A DNA stretch of 64,000 nt from Gonocerus acuteangulatus (taxonomy: Eukaryota; Arthropoda; Insecta; Hemiptera; Coreidae), in NCBI GenBank assembly GCA_946811695.1, contig OX328124.1, forward strand, positions 87,138,030 through 87,202,029, in the 5' to 3' direction. Within the stretch, counting starts at the first letter, position 1, and every line of letters begins with the position of its first letter. A model generated the notes under the pieces. It saw nothing but the letters and a program-made list of their open reading frames with translations. It had not been told where the DNA came from and did not search any database. A program made the position numbers and the translations under genes. Positions 29,046-41,100 of the stretch are shown here, in pieces.

Positions 29046-31042
29046 AACTATTTGATCTTTAACAATACACACAACTACATTTTATATTTATAAACTTCTA
29101 CAGCAGGCTGGAGGGGGTGTCCCGCCTGCAGCAGGTTGAATTTTTTCATATCAGCCCCGTTGAAGGATTTCTCAGCAGCATCATGGATGTTTAGGAAGGG
29201 TAGGAACCTATAGATAAGCTGGCACAAACCTATAGATAAGTACCGTAAAAAAAAAGGGTAATAATGAGCGAGAGCTGCCCAGAGCCCGATTTTCATGAAA
29301 AATAAGAAATATAAAAATAAGAAAAATAAAAATACTTCATGAAGTAAAATGAAACCATTCATTCAATTTGATTAAGTAAAATAGATCTAGTTTAGATAAA
29401 ACTGAATAAATACTATATTTTAAGTACAGAGAGCATGTTTTTACATATTATGTTATAAAAACAGTATTCTAGGGGAAAATTTAGTACGATTTAGTACCTT
29501 AATCTAAAAAGCTAATATTGACCAATCTAAACCAAACGTAGATGATTAAATTATATATAGACCAAATTCTCTTATAGTAATAAAATCATTTGTTTTCAGG
29601 AATAAACGTTTGAGAAAAAAGAATTTAAAAGTAAAGAGAATGTCTATTTCCATATTGCAATAACAAGATGCTGTATATTAATTGGTATTTATAAGTTCCT
29701 AAGCAATATTCATATTACAACTAATAAACAGAATCATTTTTATATTAAGTAAATGACTACACAATGCACTCATCTACCCACTAGGTAGCCGATCAAAAGA
29801 GAAATACGCCAAAGTTTCAATTTGTAAGTCGAATCACAATGCACAATTTGAATTAAATGTAAAATATTAAAAAAATAGGACAAAGCATAGTATATGGGCG
29901 AGAAAAGAACGAGAGATATAGGTACAATTAACACAACTTAAGAAAACATAATCAAACCTCAAGTTTACAAACCGTCAGGCAGGTAAAAGCTAAGACTCAT
30001 GGACGCATATCACTAATACATACAAACTTTCACGTTGAAAAATCACCGGCTCACGGATTTCTATTAGATAAAGAGACTACTGATCATAATAAATTCCAAA
30101 TATTTCCTTACCTCAATATTAAATCTATTATTGATAAGCACTTCTTGCTAACAGTAAGTGTGCAACAAATAACAACAATCCAGGCAGCGCACTAAAGCAG
30201 GAGAAAATGGATGGAGAAGGAAGTGAATTAATGCTTAAAAAAATCCAAATGAACTTATGAAGCCAGAAGTATCCTTTTTTCCTAAACCCCTAAAAAAAAA
30301 TACTACATAAAAACGAACTAAAACACACAATTTAAACTTTTCAGAACTAAATAATGTTAAATTACTTTTATAGGAGACTAAATCGTTATTCATATGCAAT
30401 TGATTACAAAGAGGTACATTGAAATACTTTCAGTAAATATATATGATATGTATTAAATTGGATTCGCAAGAAAATGTCACTTCATTGTCAAAATTACATT
30501 AGTATATAATAGTATTTCTTGTATTCGTTTCATTTATATTCACAATTGTATAAAATAACACGACACCTATGCGCGAAAGGTTTTTCATAAATAGGCTTTC
30601 ATCAAAAAGCCCTTAGATGGGTATTGTCATTGTTGCAGATGAGGAGTTTGTCGCAAAAGTGACGGAAACATTATTTATTTATTTAAACGAACGTTTATAA
30701 TTGGTACAGAAAAATTAAATTTTGAAATTAAGCTTGTAATTACTTATCAAAACTGCTATATTTTTCTTATTTTTTTTTAACTAGCCAATAAAGTATATTC
30801 CAAAGGATCAAAATAAAAACTCAAAAAAATTTACCCGCAAAAAAAAGAGAATTAATGAAGAGAATACAGTCAGGGCTCGGTCTTTCGGTATCTTTATAAA
30901 ATTAAGTTTTATTTTTGCCGAAGTTTTGGCTTGAAATTCAAGCTTTCATCGGGCCGATGAGAAGAGAGATAACTATGCTTCACAGATGTGCAATCATTTC
31001 TAAATCTAAAAAAATAAGTAAAAATGGATATAATCACGATCA
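29046..31042. other. intergenic, nothing recognised
   Basis: A minus-strand frame at 29075-29362 has no identifiable domain. The UBE2I non-coding first exon may lie in this region, but no splice donor can be assigned with confidence. Otherwise AT-rich. Confidence 0.4.
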
Positions 31043-32307
31043 GTCCAGGCAACGAATCTTAAAAACAGCTGTAGGTGGAAATTTTTGGAACAAAATTTTG
31101 GACTTAGTAACTTTGGTAACCAAAGTTTGGTTACCAGCCCAACCAAAGTTTGGTTGGGCTGGATAGGACGTGAACACATCAAAAGTCCTCGCACCGTCGG
31201 GGGGGGGGGGGGGGGGTTAGAAGGTTCCATTCTTCGGGTTTCACTTATATCTCGGAAACCCTGCGTCCTAGTGACATGACCATTCTATAACAAATGAAGG
31301 CTGATTAAATATGCTACAAGTTCAACTCAATAAAGTTTTTCGAGATATCTTTAGTTTTCGAAACATCCGCTCTTGAATGTCTGTCATTTTGGGAAAAAAC
31401 ACACTTTTTTCTATTCTCAACCGCATATCTCTTCAAAGATGAACCAAAAAAATAAATGTTGGTTATAGGGTTGTAGAGCATTCCACAACCCTTGATGCTT
31501 CAATAATATATATTACTTACTATATATATATACTTACTGTATATATATATATTACTTTACTATTTTATGCATTTTCTTTCAAACGTTGCATACGCACTCA
31601 CATGGTCTTAGCGAAACTATTGTCAATATAATGGACAAGATCTTATATCTTAATTGAGTGTGAATTTCAGTTGGCCCAAAATTATATATTTTGTGCTATT
31701 TATACGTCCATTACTCACTATATTTACATAATGGAGTATATTTTGGAGAATACATTGACTGGAAATAGTGAGAAATTGAAAGGTTCATTGGTCGACAGTT
31801 GTCGCCAGGTATCACGAGTTTTCACGTTTAAGGAAAATACGTAAAATAGTAAAGTTATATATATTCTTGAAGGGAATGTAATGCTCTACAACCCTATAAA
31901 CGGCATTTATTTTTGGGGGTTATTGGTGAAGAGTTATCCGGTCAAAAAGAGCAAAAAGTGTTTTTTTTCTCAAAATGACAGACATTCAAGAGCGGATATT
32001 TCGAAAACTAAAGATATCTCGACAAACTTTTTTGAGTTGAACTTGTAGCATATTTAATCAGCTTTCATTTGTTATAGAATGGTCCTGTCGCTTGGACGCA
32101 GGGTTTCCGAGATATAAGTGAAAACCCGAAAAATGGAACCTTCTAAACCCCCTCCCTCCCCCCCCCCCCCCCCCCCCCCCCCGGCACAAAGGCTAAGGGC
32201 GAGGACTTTTGAGATGTTCACCTCCTATCCAGCCCAAACAAAGTTATGAAATCAAAATTTTGTTCCAAAAATGTCCATCTATAACTGTTCGTTGCCTGGA
32301 CTAGATA
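31043..32307. repeat. long inverted-repeat (fold-back) element, copy 3, complete
   Basis: The best-preserved copy: the left end AGTCCAGGCAACGAA at about 31044 and the right end TTCGTTGCCTGGACT at about 32291-32305 are inverted. Arms of roughly 500 bp flank a central spacer (about 31570-31820) shared with copy 2. G run at 31200-31217 and C run at 32158-32182 are the same arm position. No open frame encodes a transposase. The target duplication is unclear. Confidence 0.8.
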
Positions 32308-32479
32308 TTCACAAGTCACAAAAGTCATTAGAACTAACCGGTTCTCTTAATTCTAAGCCCTTTTCTGGATGTTATCACATGTCTTCATTTTTACTGTGTA
32401 GCACATAGTCGGTCCTATCTCTAGCGTCCTCAAATCTGCAAGGTTCACATTAAAAACAACAATCATTAGACCTTATAGA

Positions 32480-32665
32480 GTAACGGCAATTAAGAACCGT
32501 CTGTGTGTAGGTTTTGTGCGGGAAAAGGGCTGTAAAATAAAACAAATTGGCCAAGAGACCTTTGTACCTATTTCAACGATGTTGTACATCATAAAAAGAT
32601 TTAAAATGGATGATAGAATGGAAAGTGGACAGACAATCGGGCTTCCTAAACTACCGTTGGATTGG
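32480..32665 (+). pseudogene. Tc1-like transposase N-terminal fragment
   Basis: A plus-strand frame contains IKQIGQETFVPISTMLYIIK followed by RFKMDDRMESGQTIGLPKL. This matches the second helix-turn-helix plus the GRP-type linker (canonical GRPRKL) of Tc1-family transposases. Nothing of the catalytic domain remains. Confidence 0.6.
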
Positions 32666-32872
32666 GACTGCAGAATAAACTTAACCTTATAACAAAGGCT
32701 TTATTGGACTAAATTACAGCATGCTATTACATAAAACATTCACATATTTACACGGCACAATAACATATGGTATACCTCATTCGTCCCTCCCCATTAACAA
32801 ACAATGTATTGTAAGTAAGAAGGTGGTTCCTTAACTCGGTCGCTTCTTCCTTTGAGATGATTATATCAGGGC

Positions 32873-33200
32873 TCATCGGTGAGTTTTTGATTGTGGTGTC
32901 TCGCCTGGTTCATTTTCTTTATTTGTCTTGGGCAACGCCTCAAGACAAATAACCTCGAGGTCCTTACTGAGTTTATCAGTAACGTGGTGGTAGCTGTCAA
33001 GTCCAAGCGGGGAACTGTCAGGAAGACGGACAAACGCAAAGTCTAGGTTACTTTCCAGCAATGTAACCTTGTCAACTTTTGAGTCGTATTTTGATTGCCT
33101 ATTCTGCCTCCGGAGTAGAACAGTCAAGGGGCCATTAGCCAAGTAGGTGTCGAAGGTTCGGGAATCATTGAAGAGTCTTTCATTCGGCGTAGTATTGGTT
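32873..33200 (-). CDS. unidentified short frame
   Basis: Minus frame with ATG at 33142 and 89 residues (MANGPLTVLLRRQNRQSKYD at the start, QSKTHR at the end). The frame stays open upstream through NDSRTFDTYLANGP, so it may be the 3' end of a longer coding region, possibly an exon or a transposon gag-like piece. Base composition is higher in GC than the flanks, which fits past coding. I do not recognise the family. Confidence 0.3.
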
Positions 33201-33676
33201 GCAGACTAAGGAACTTATAGATATAAGTGCATCAGGAAATACTAATTCCCAACGAGTTTGTCCAACTCCCGAGACTTCAGGGCTAATTCTACTGTAATCC
33301 AGGTAATAACTGTATTACTTAGCCATTTCCTTGCGGATTTTAAGGCATAGTTCTACTGGAGGTTAAAGGAAGGACGCCCTCACCGAAAAGAGGAATTGGG
33401 AATATAGTAGGTAAGGGGGTCCGGAGAGGTTGTGCAAAATATTGGAGTAGATAGCAGTTCATACGAAATGCAGTCCTTCTAACACTATTCCAATACATAC
33501 AAGACTACCGATTCTTTTTTCTTACTTGATTTCAGATAAGGAATAGGTATACTGAACAATATTTCACAGGAATGTGACTACTGTTGCGCTTTTTGTTGTT
33601 AGTCTAACCTTCTGAAGTTTCCATACAAAATTAACTAGATATCATTAATAAATTCTACACAAGTAATAGCAAAACT

Positions 33677-33677
<1 letters not shown>
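33201..33677. other. intergenic, nothing recognised
   Basis: Moderate GC sequence without an assigned repeat. Confidence 0.35.

Positions 33678-33729
<52 letters not shown>
33678..33729. repeat. poly-T tract with adjacent 3' sequence
   Basis: (T)52 at 33678-33729. The sequence to its right (GCGTGGTAAGATGGGACAAA...) may be the body of a minus-strand retroposon with this as its poly-A tail; no family assigned. Confidence 0.6.
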
Positions 33730-33731
<2 letters not shown>

Positions 33732-33916
33732 GTGGTAAGATGGGACAAACCTGGAATAAGCTCTTGTCCAAGAGATTGACTGCGCTTTCCACTACCTTTC
33801 TCAGCCCACTTGCCTTCCAAACATCACAATATTATACAATATCTCTAATTAAAATATAAAAGGAACTATTCATCTCTGCAACTCATCAAAATATAAAAAG
33901 GAAAGATAGGTAAATC

Positions 33917-35085
33917 TGAGAGCGTCCTCAGCACCGATTTTCTTCAAAGTTTGCACTATAGCGTATTTTGATGCACTAAACACGAATCCATTAAAAAAAA
34001 AAAAAAGTTGTTCTCAACTAGGAAAGAAGTTATTTAAAAAAAAAGTTCACTGTTATGAAGGTTACAAACGATCGCATAAACAACGTACTTGTAAACCTGC
34101 GCATGCGCAGTAGTCCTTAATGAAGAAGTGTAATTGAAATTGACTATCAATTATTAAAATTTATTAACACTTATTTATTCAGAAACATTTTTTTAAATAA
34201 TGAAACATTCTTCACATTTCTTGTTTCGCTCCTGAAAAGTATTATATAACAGAAATCCCTTAATAATTAGCTAATGCCTTTACGATTTGTTCCCTCTAAG
34301 CTCTAATTACCTTATTATTGTTATTATCGTTATTACAATTTTTTGTAAAATTGTTAAATAAAAATGAAGTTACACGACTTTATAATTCTTATCCACAATC
34401 GAGAAGAATTACTCAAATTTTTAATAGAAAACAAAGTTTTGAGTAACTCTCTCGATTGTGGAAAATGTGGGGAAAAGTTGAAGTTTTGGAAGCGTTTGGA
34501 GAGAAGTTCGAGATAATATCCCGCGATATGGGAGACGAGATGACCATTTAGATGGGTATTTATCCAAATTTCTCTTTAAACGTGCCTATAAATATGAAGA
34601 GCGCATAAATGCTTTTATCGGTGCGATTGCGGACTTATATCCACCTAACAACGCATCTGAAGATGTCTAGGAGGATTAGAAGAATGCCTAGGACGACTTT
34701 TGGGCATAGAATTCTATTAATTTCTGCAAGTTGGACTGACTAGGGGTTTGATATCTTCTTGAGCGAGCGTAGCGAGCGGAAAAGCATAGCACGTATGCCC
34801 AAAAGCGACAGTTTACGACAAGTTAGCTACCACAGGTGAGTCTAAATTTCAATCACACTTCGTCATTAAGGACTATTGCGCATGCGCGTGTTTACAAATA
34901 CGCTGTTTACCCCGTCTTTTATAACCTCCATAACAGTGAACTTTAGTGATTAATCACTTCTTTCCTAGTTGAGAGCAACTTTTTTCTTAACGGATTCGTG
35001 TTTAGTGCATCAAAATACGTTATAGTGCAAACTTTGAAGAAAATCGGTGCTGAGGACGCTCTCCTTCAGATTTATCGAAAGAAAT
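33917..35085 (+). mobile_element. Merlin-like DNA transposon remnant with long inverted ends
   Basis: Inverted ends of about 230 bp: GAGAGCGTCCTCAGCACCG near 33918 and CGGTGCTGAGGACGCTCTC near 35045-35063, continuing through the CGCATGCGC blocks near 34097 and 34880. Inside, a plus frame starting at 34364 reads LHDFIILIHNREELLKFLIE followed by a Cys pair (DCGKCGEK). That is the N-terminal zinc-binding pattern of ISXO2-like (Merlin) transposases. The frame is soon broken. A GAGCGAGCGTAGCGAGCGGA repeat-palindrome lies at 34763-34782. The superfamily call is tentative. Confidence 0.55.
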
Positions 35086-35490
35086 TCTATTTTTGAAGTT
35101 TATTTTCCGTCTGTACTACCCTAATGATTTTATAGGGGCGAGAAACAAAACAGCTGCCGTTTATAATTTGTCTATTTTCTATGATATTTTTATTAAGTCA
35201 GTTAACTTCAATATACTTGTTTTTTTTCTTCTTTTTTTACGGCGACATCTAGGCCATTAGCGCCGACTTGTTATTGCTATCTTTTTAATTCCACTTACAT
35301 TTGGAGTCTTTTTTTATGGGACTTAGTACCTGTTTGATATTATTTCAATCAAAATTACTTTGAGATATGGAATTCAAACAACTCTACATTACTGGAAAAG
35401 ATAACTTCCAGCCGTCGAAGCGAGCGCTTTATAGAGGAAACTGAAGCGTAACATACACCTAATGAGCAGGCCATTTGCCAAATTAGATTT
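35086..35490. other. intergenic with a SINE-A 3' fragment
   Basis: At about 35222-35268, TTACGGCGACATCTAGGCCATTAGCGCCGAC matches the 3' end of SINE family A. Nothing else assigned. Confidence 0.5.
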
Positions 35491-36537
35491 GATAAGAGTT
35501 TGAAAAGATATCCGGATTCAGTGCGAACATTTGATGTGTTGCGTGTCGTGAGAAAGATACCTCAAAATCCGAAATTGGTTTGTCATTATCAAGTGTTGAT
35601 CTACACTTGCGCCAATTATGTAAAGCTAAGACAGCGTGGCGAAAATTACAGAGGAATTTCCTTACTTAGTGTGGCCTATAAAGTGCTCACGATAGCAATT
35701 AGCAGAAGAGTAATGGCATGGGCTGAAAAAGAGATTGGTGGTTTCAAAAACAGGAAGGTCGATTACGGATCATATTTTCACTTTTAGACCGATGTAGGAA
35801 AGGACTCACGAATATAACGTAATGCTGCATCATCTATTCATAGACTTTAAGCAGGCATATGACAATGTTGATCGTGAAAAAATGTTTCGAAGTTTAGACT
35901 CATTGGATATGCCACGTAAGTTAATACGGCTTATTAAAATTACCATAAAGGACACTAGTTGCAGGATAAAAGTTAATAAAAACATACCCAACAGCTTTTT
36001 AATATTCAAGGGACTTCAACAAGTAGTTCTATTTAACCTGATCCTGGAATTTACAATACGTAAAATGAGGACGAACCCCGGAGGCACAATTGTCAATGTA
36101 CTTCAACACAGCACCTGGCGTATGCTGATGTGTAGTAATTTCAGCGAGGAAAATGTCAGCGTTAGCAGCCGTCCTGGAAGAATTCTTAGTGCTGCCAAGG
36201 AATTTGGACTCGAAATGAATGAAAGCAAGACTGCGTACATGAGGACACCAAAGCAAACACTGTACGACGAAGAAGAGTCAGTAGAATTTGGAGGTGTTAC
36301 TTTCAAAAGCTGCAGGCAGCTAAGTATTAGGGCAGCATAATTTCAGGCGAGTGATGTGTAGAGCCAGACATTAAAGCCCGAATCACTGCAGGAAATAGGT
36401 GTCTGTTTGGGGTGCAGAAAATGCACCCCAAACAGACACCTATGCAAGGGGCTCTCCAGGAATGCAAAGGTTCTTATTTACAAGGCAGTCCTACGCCCAG
36501 TAGTCACATATGGAAGCGATGCATGGGTAAGATTTGA
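35491..36537 (+). pseudogene. LINE reverse-transcriptase remnant
   Basis: Frames joined by shifts read RGENYRGISLLSVAYKVLT, then HLFIDFKQAYDNVDREKM (the catalytic Asp of motif A is retained), IRLIKITIKDTSCRIKVN, KGLQQ, a degraded AYADV where YADD is expected, AKEFGLEMNESKTAYM, and a distal KARITAGNRC...LIYKAVLRPVVTYGSDAW block. This order is that of a non-LTR reverse transcriptase. Multiple frameshifts and a 25-base inverted insertion at about 36421-36445 make it dead. Confidence 0.8.
36398..36446. repeat. perfect 22-bp inverted repeat inside a LINE remnant
   Basis: Left arm ATAGGTGTCTGTTTGGGGTG plus CA, loop GAAAA, right arm its exact complement. The protein frame of the LINE continues correctly if the right arm and the loop edge are skipped, so the right arm looks like an inserted inverted copy of the left. 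Confidence 0.9.
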
Positions 36538-36868
36538 ATACAATAAATTTCTTTTATAATAAATATTGCATATTATTGATCACCAACAAATCATGAACAA
36601 TTTTATAATTGAGAAAATATTTCAAAATTTCTTTGAATCTTTATTTTCACATATTACAAGCACCATTTCATTTATATATTTGTTTATTAAGGTTGTAATT
36701 AAATTATAAGAATATACTTAATCAAAAGGCATCGTAATATTTATGAAACTGGAGTCATAATGAAGCTAATATAAAGAGGTCACACACATTTAAATTTAAT
36801 ATAACCATTCCTAATTGAATAAGGTTGGTCTTCCCCAAACTACCACAGGTAATAATTTGATGTGCATT
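36538..36868. other. intergenic, nothing recognised
   Basis: AT-rich, no assignment. Confidence 0.4.
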
Positions 36869-36880
36869 CACAATTGCTTC

Positions 36881-37075
36881 TTTTAATTATTTTCTTTTTC
36901 TTCTTTTTACGGCGCATCAACAAATCTTGGCTATTAGGGCCGACATCCAGGGTGCAGCCAGGAATTTTCTCAGCGAGCCCTGAGATGAGAAAATTTCTGG
37001 CGCCGGTGGGGATCGAACCCGCCATCTCCCACTTATGAATCTAGCGCGCTAGCCACTGGACCACGGGAGACCCCC
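36881..37075 (-). mobile_element. tRNA-derived SINE, family A
   Basis: Best family member. Minus-strand head GGGTCTCCCGTGGTCCAGTG, B-box-like GGGTTCGATCCCCACC, then the shared body. Perfect 11-bp duplication ACAATTGCTTC at 36870-36880 and 37076-37086. Confidence 0.9.
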
Positions 37076-37086
37076 ACAATTGCTTC

Positions 37087-37556
37087 ATCCTCAACTATGC
37101 ACCTGAAATTAGTTAAGGCTTCGAGATAGCCAAAGAGGTTCTTCAGTGGCAGTACATACTTTTGTTCATCCATATCTATACCTTATATATCTATTTCTAG
37201 AAGTAAATTTCAGAAATTAAATCAAATTCGGGCACAATGGGTTGTAAGCTGTTTATATTCACACAAGAGTGAAGGTTACATAAATGTGAATTATTTCACC
37301 ACCTCTTATATATATTTTTAAAAAATACTTACTTTGTGAAAGGAAAAGGTTTATGTTGTCTTTAGAAAGACAAATTTGTCATAAAACATTTGGTAAATTA
37401 TTAAATAGCAAGAAAAACACGAACAACACAATTGCTTTACATGTATAAACAATGCAGGTATACCGCCTTCGCTAGTTCCAAAATTTTCCGCATGGCAGGG
37501 TATCGCTTAATGTTAATTCCCAATTCTTTTTCTTCAATTCTATTCCTGAAAATGCA
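37087..37556. other. intergenic, nothing recognised
   Basis: No gene or repeat assigned. Confidence 0.4.
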
Positions 37557-38000
37557 AGCTCTCTTTGATAAAACGTTTATTTGATCTCTGCATTGAGTTA
37601 GAAGGGAGGGGAGGGAGTCTAAAAGTTGGGGGGGGGATAAAAGTTGAAGCCTAAAATCGGCTATGCTAGTGTGACAAAAAGCGCGCGAAAAGTTGAGTTT
37701 TTGAATATTATTGTAAACAAACAATAACATTAAACGAATTTATGTGTCGTATTCGTATAAATTGACATTTATATATATGTATAAATATAAATCAATAAGA
37801 AAATGATATATATATTCGTTCAAATTCATTGTTTGATTACGATCATATTGAGATTCAAATTTTCGCAGGTCACTACTGGTACTTTTGTCACACTGGCATG
37901 GCCGATTTCAGACCTACACTTTTCTAGCATTGGATGATAGATAACACTCCCTCCACTATCTACTAACTCAATGGATCTCTGTATCAGGTTTTGTTTAATT
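37557..38000. repeat. fold-back repeat upstream of HMG20
   Basis: Left arm about 37562-37707 and right arm about 37853-38000 are diverged inverted copies (GATCTCTGCATTGAGTTAG with CTAACTCAATGGATCTCTG; ATCGGCTATGCTAGTGTGAC with GTCACACTGGCATGGCCGAT). No coding. It ends about 135 bp before the HMG20 start codon, so it borders or overlaps the promoter. Confidence 0.65.
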
Positions 38001-38134
38001 TGTATCGATAATCCTACATATCGATGTAAATTCCCTAGTTCAAAAAGTTACTTTGTTCTAAACATTGTTAGTTGTCAGCTACAAAGTAGTTGTTGACGTT
38101 TATAAGCAGTGTTTCTCAGTTTATTCTATTTAAA

Positions 38135-41100
38135 ATGGAAGTAAAAACAGAACCTTTGCCTGAACCAGTGGCTCTACCAGCACCTATTCCACCTTTGGAA
38201 GTACCGGCAAGTGGAGTGGAGATACCAGGTTTTTTAGAAATTCTTACTATGAGATAGTCAGTAGTGTGCAGAAGTAGTTTTTGTTTCAGATAGATATATA
38301 GATTTGGTGGTTAATACTATCATGACAAAATTCTGGTCCAAATTTGTTTGTCAGAATATATCTTCCTCATATACAGTTACATATTATACAGATATTTTTG
38401 TTGTAAGAAAACAAAAACAACAACTGCTAGGAGCACCAAGGAAACAGAAAAATTGTACACTCTGACCTTATAGAAATAGTACAGTTTCTATGTTTTTTCC
38501 ATACATTTATCAATACTATACTACTCATAGAGGAGCCAAGGTGAACTCAAGCATTCTTAACATTGGTTGTACTCAATATTTATTTTTGATTTAAAGTCGA
38601 GGATATTTAGTAATACTGAGAACATTTCAAAGATCTACTATTAGACATGATTGTGTCTGTGGCAGAGCACATTTCATTGGACATACTGACATTTTTTTAG
38701 AAAGGATTGGTTGTCTTTAATATAGGGCCATTCCACGTCAATTCAACCAATGAAAGTACTATTTACAACCCGACCCTCTTCGATTTTTTTGAAATTTTGA
38801 ATCCTAATAGCTCTAACAACTCCTTGAATGGTACAATTTTTAAAAAAATTTATCTGTTTCCGTTTTTTTTAGTATTAATTTTCAAAGTATTGAAAAACAA
38901 CCTTATTTTGGCCAACTGGAAAATGTTAATTCCTTGATAGATTGAGTTCTATTTTAGCTAGAACAGTCAGCATAGTCTCATTGTTTAGCTTATTAAATGG
39001 ACTTTAATTTGATATACAACAAGACCAACTTATTACAAATTTTACATTTCAAAAAAATTTTCGAAAACTTGTACGTAACGGTTTTCGAAAAACTGTACTT
39101 TTAAAATTCTGAAAAAAATATATTTGAATCTTCAGTTCATTGACTACATATGCTGTTAGTTTCATTATGGGATGGGAACAGGATCATTTTATAACATAAT
39201 TTTGACTTTATAATTGTCACTGTGTGGTTGGTAAAAATATGGTGAGTGATGGATATTTGTATTGTAAATTCAGCAATAAGCATCCCTGATCAAAATTTGA
39301 ATTTTTTTCAGACAGAACTAAAATTAAAGGGGAGATTTGAAAAAAAAAAAATTGGAGAACAAGATAGCGGAACTACGTCGAAGGATTGGTGTTATAACAA
39401 ACTACCTCCAGAGCCCAGGAACAGCAAGTAACAAGCTCAAAGCTAAAGTAGATGAGATAATTGTACTACACATCGGCTTGATTGAGGAAAAGGTTTTACC
39501 AGAAACACTGTCTACGTACTTGGACAAGCAAAAGCAGAAATTGGCAGTATACGCCAACCGAGTACGTCGATACAGTAAAGCGTTCCTCCGCCGAAAACAA
39601 AACTCATTCTTTAGTACACAAGAAAGAGATTTTTACAGACTGTTAAGCAAACGTAGCGATGAGCCAAACCGGGATCCTCGAAATGTGAAAATTGATGAAA
39701 CGGTCAATTTCTGGGCCAATATTTGGGAGGTTCCTAATGCCCATAGTAATATTGAAACATGGATGCCTGACATATCAGGAACTCTGCAGAACATCAGTCA
39801 AATGGAGGATTGCAGCATAACTATTAATGACATTGAAAAATCCGTTAAAAAACTTCATAATTGGAAGGCTCCTGGTCGCGATGGTATTCACAATTATTGG
39901 CTAAAATATTTAGACAATTTACATGAACCATTCGCTCGCTGGTACCAAGAAATTCTTGTAGGTACTAAGACAATACCAAGTGACTTTGCTGAGGGTGTGA
40001 CACACATGTTTCCAAAGAAAGAAGGTCAACCCCTCGAACCCAATGACTACAGGCCTATAACATGCTTAAATGGAGTCTATAAGCTCTTTACATCTATTAT
40101 CTCTAACAAGATCCAAGACCACATCACACAAAATGAATTACTAGCTCCCGAGCAGCTAGGCTGTAGAAGTGGTTCTAAAGGATGTAAAGAGCTCTTAGTT
40201 ATAGACTCGTTTATTGCATCTCAGGCCTCAGCCAAACAGCGAAGTCTATCGATGGCGTGGATTGACTACAAGAAAGCTTTCGATTCGGTTCCTCACTCCT
40301 GGTTAATCGAGGTGTTAAGAATTTATAAAGTCGCTAATAATGTAACTGACCTTTTATCACGCATGATGGCCACGTGGAAAACCAAGCTTACCTTTGGAAA
40401 GGGACAACATACTGTGGAAAGCGAAACGATAAAAATACAAAGGGGAATATATCAAGGCGATAGCCTGAGTCCTTTGTGGTTTTGCTTGTCCCTGAACCCC
40501 TTGAGCCAGTTGCTGCGTGATAGTGGGTACGGTTACCAGATGACTATAAATGACCAAGAAACAAGGATATCTCACAGTCTATACATGGACGATCTGAAAT
40601 TGTACGCAAAGAATGCTTCCCAACTGGAGAGCATGATAAGCATTGTGCGAAATTTCAGTAACACCATTCGAATGTGCTTTGGTTTAGATAAGTGTGCTCT
40701 GCTACATGTTACAAAAGGACGCACAGTATCCACTGAAAACATAGCACTTTCGGATGGGGACCATGTACGTGAATTGGGGGAATCTGAAACGTATAAGTAC
40801 CTTGGCATCCAACAGCACCTTAAGATCTGCCACAAAAATGTTAAGGAGGAGCTTAAAAATAAGTTTTTAAAACGGCTGCGGTTAGTTTTAAGAAGTTATC
40901 TGCATGGAAAATACAAAGTAAAAGCTATTAACACCTGGGCAATACCTTCATTGACGTATAGTTTCGGTGTGATAAAGTGGTCAGAAACATCACTACGGGA
41001 TTTGGATCGACTCATACGAACTGAAATGACTAAAGCACGCATGCACCATCCGACATCTTCAATGGCAAGGCTGTATTTGCCAAGGAAAAAAGGTGGCCTT

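Noticed and set aside
37000..37075. tRNA-like sequence on the minus strand (GGTCCAGTGG ... GGTTCGATCC)
   Set aside because: It belongs to SINE family A with an 11-bp duplication and three other copies in the window.
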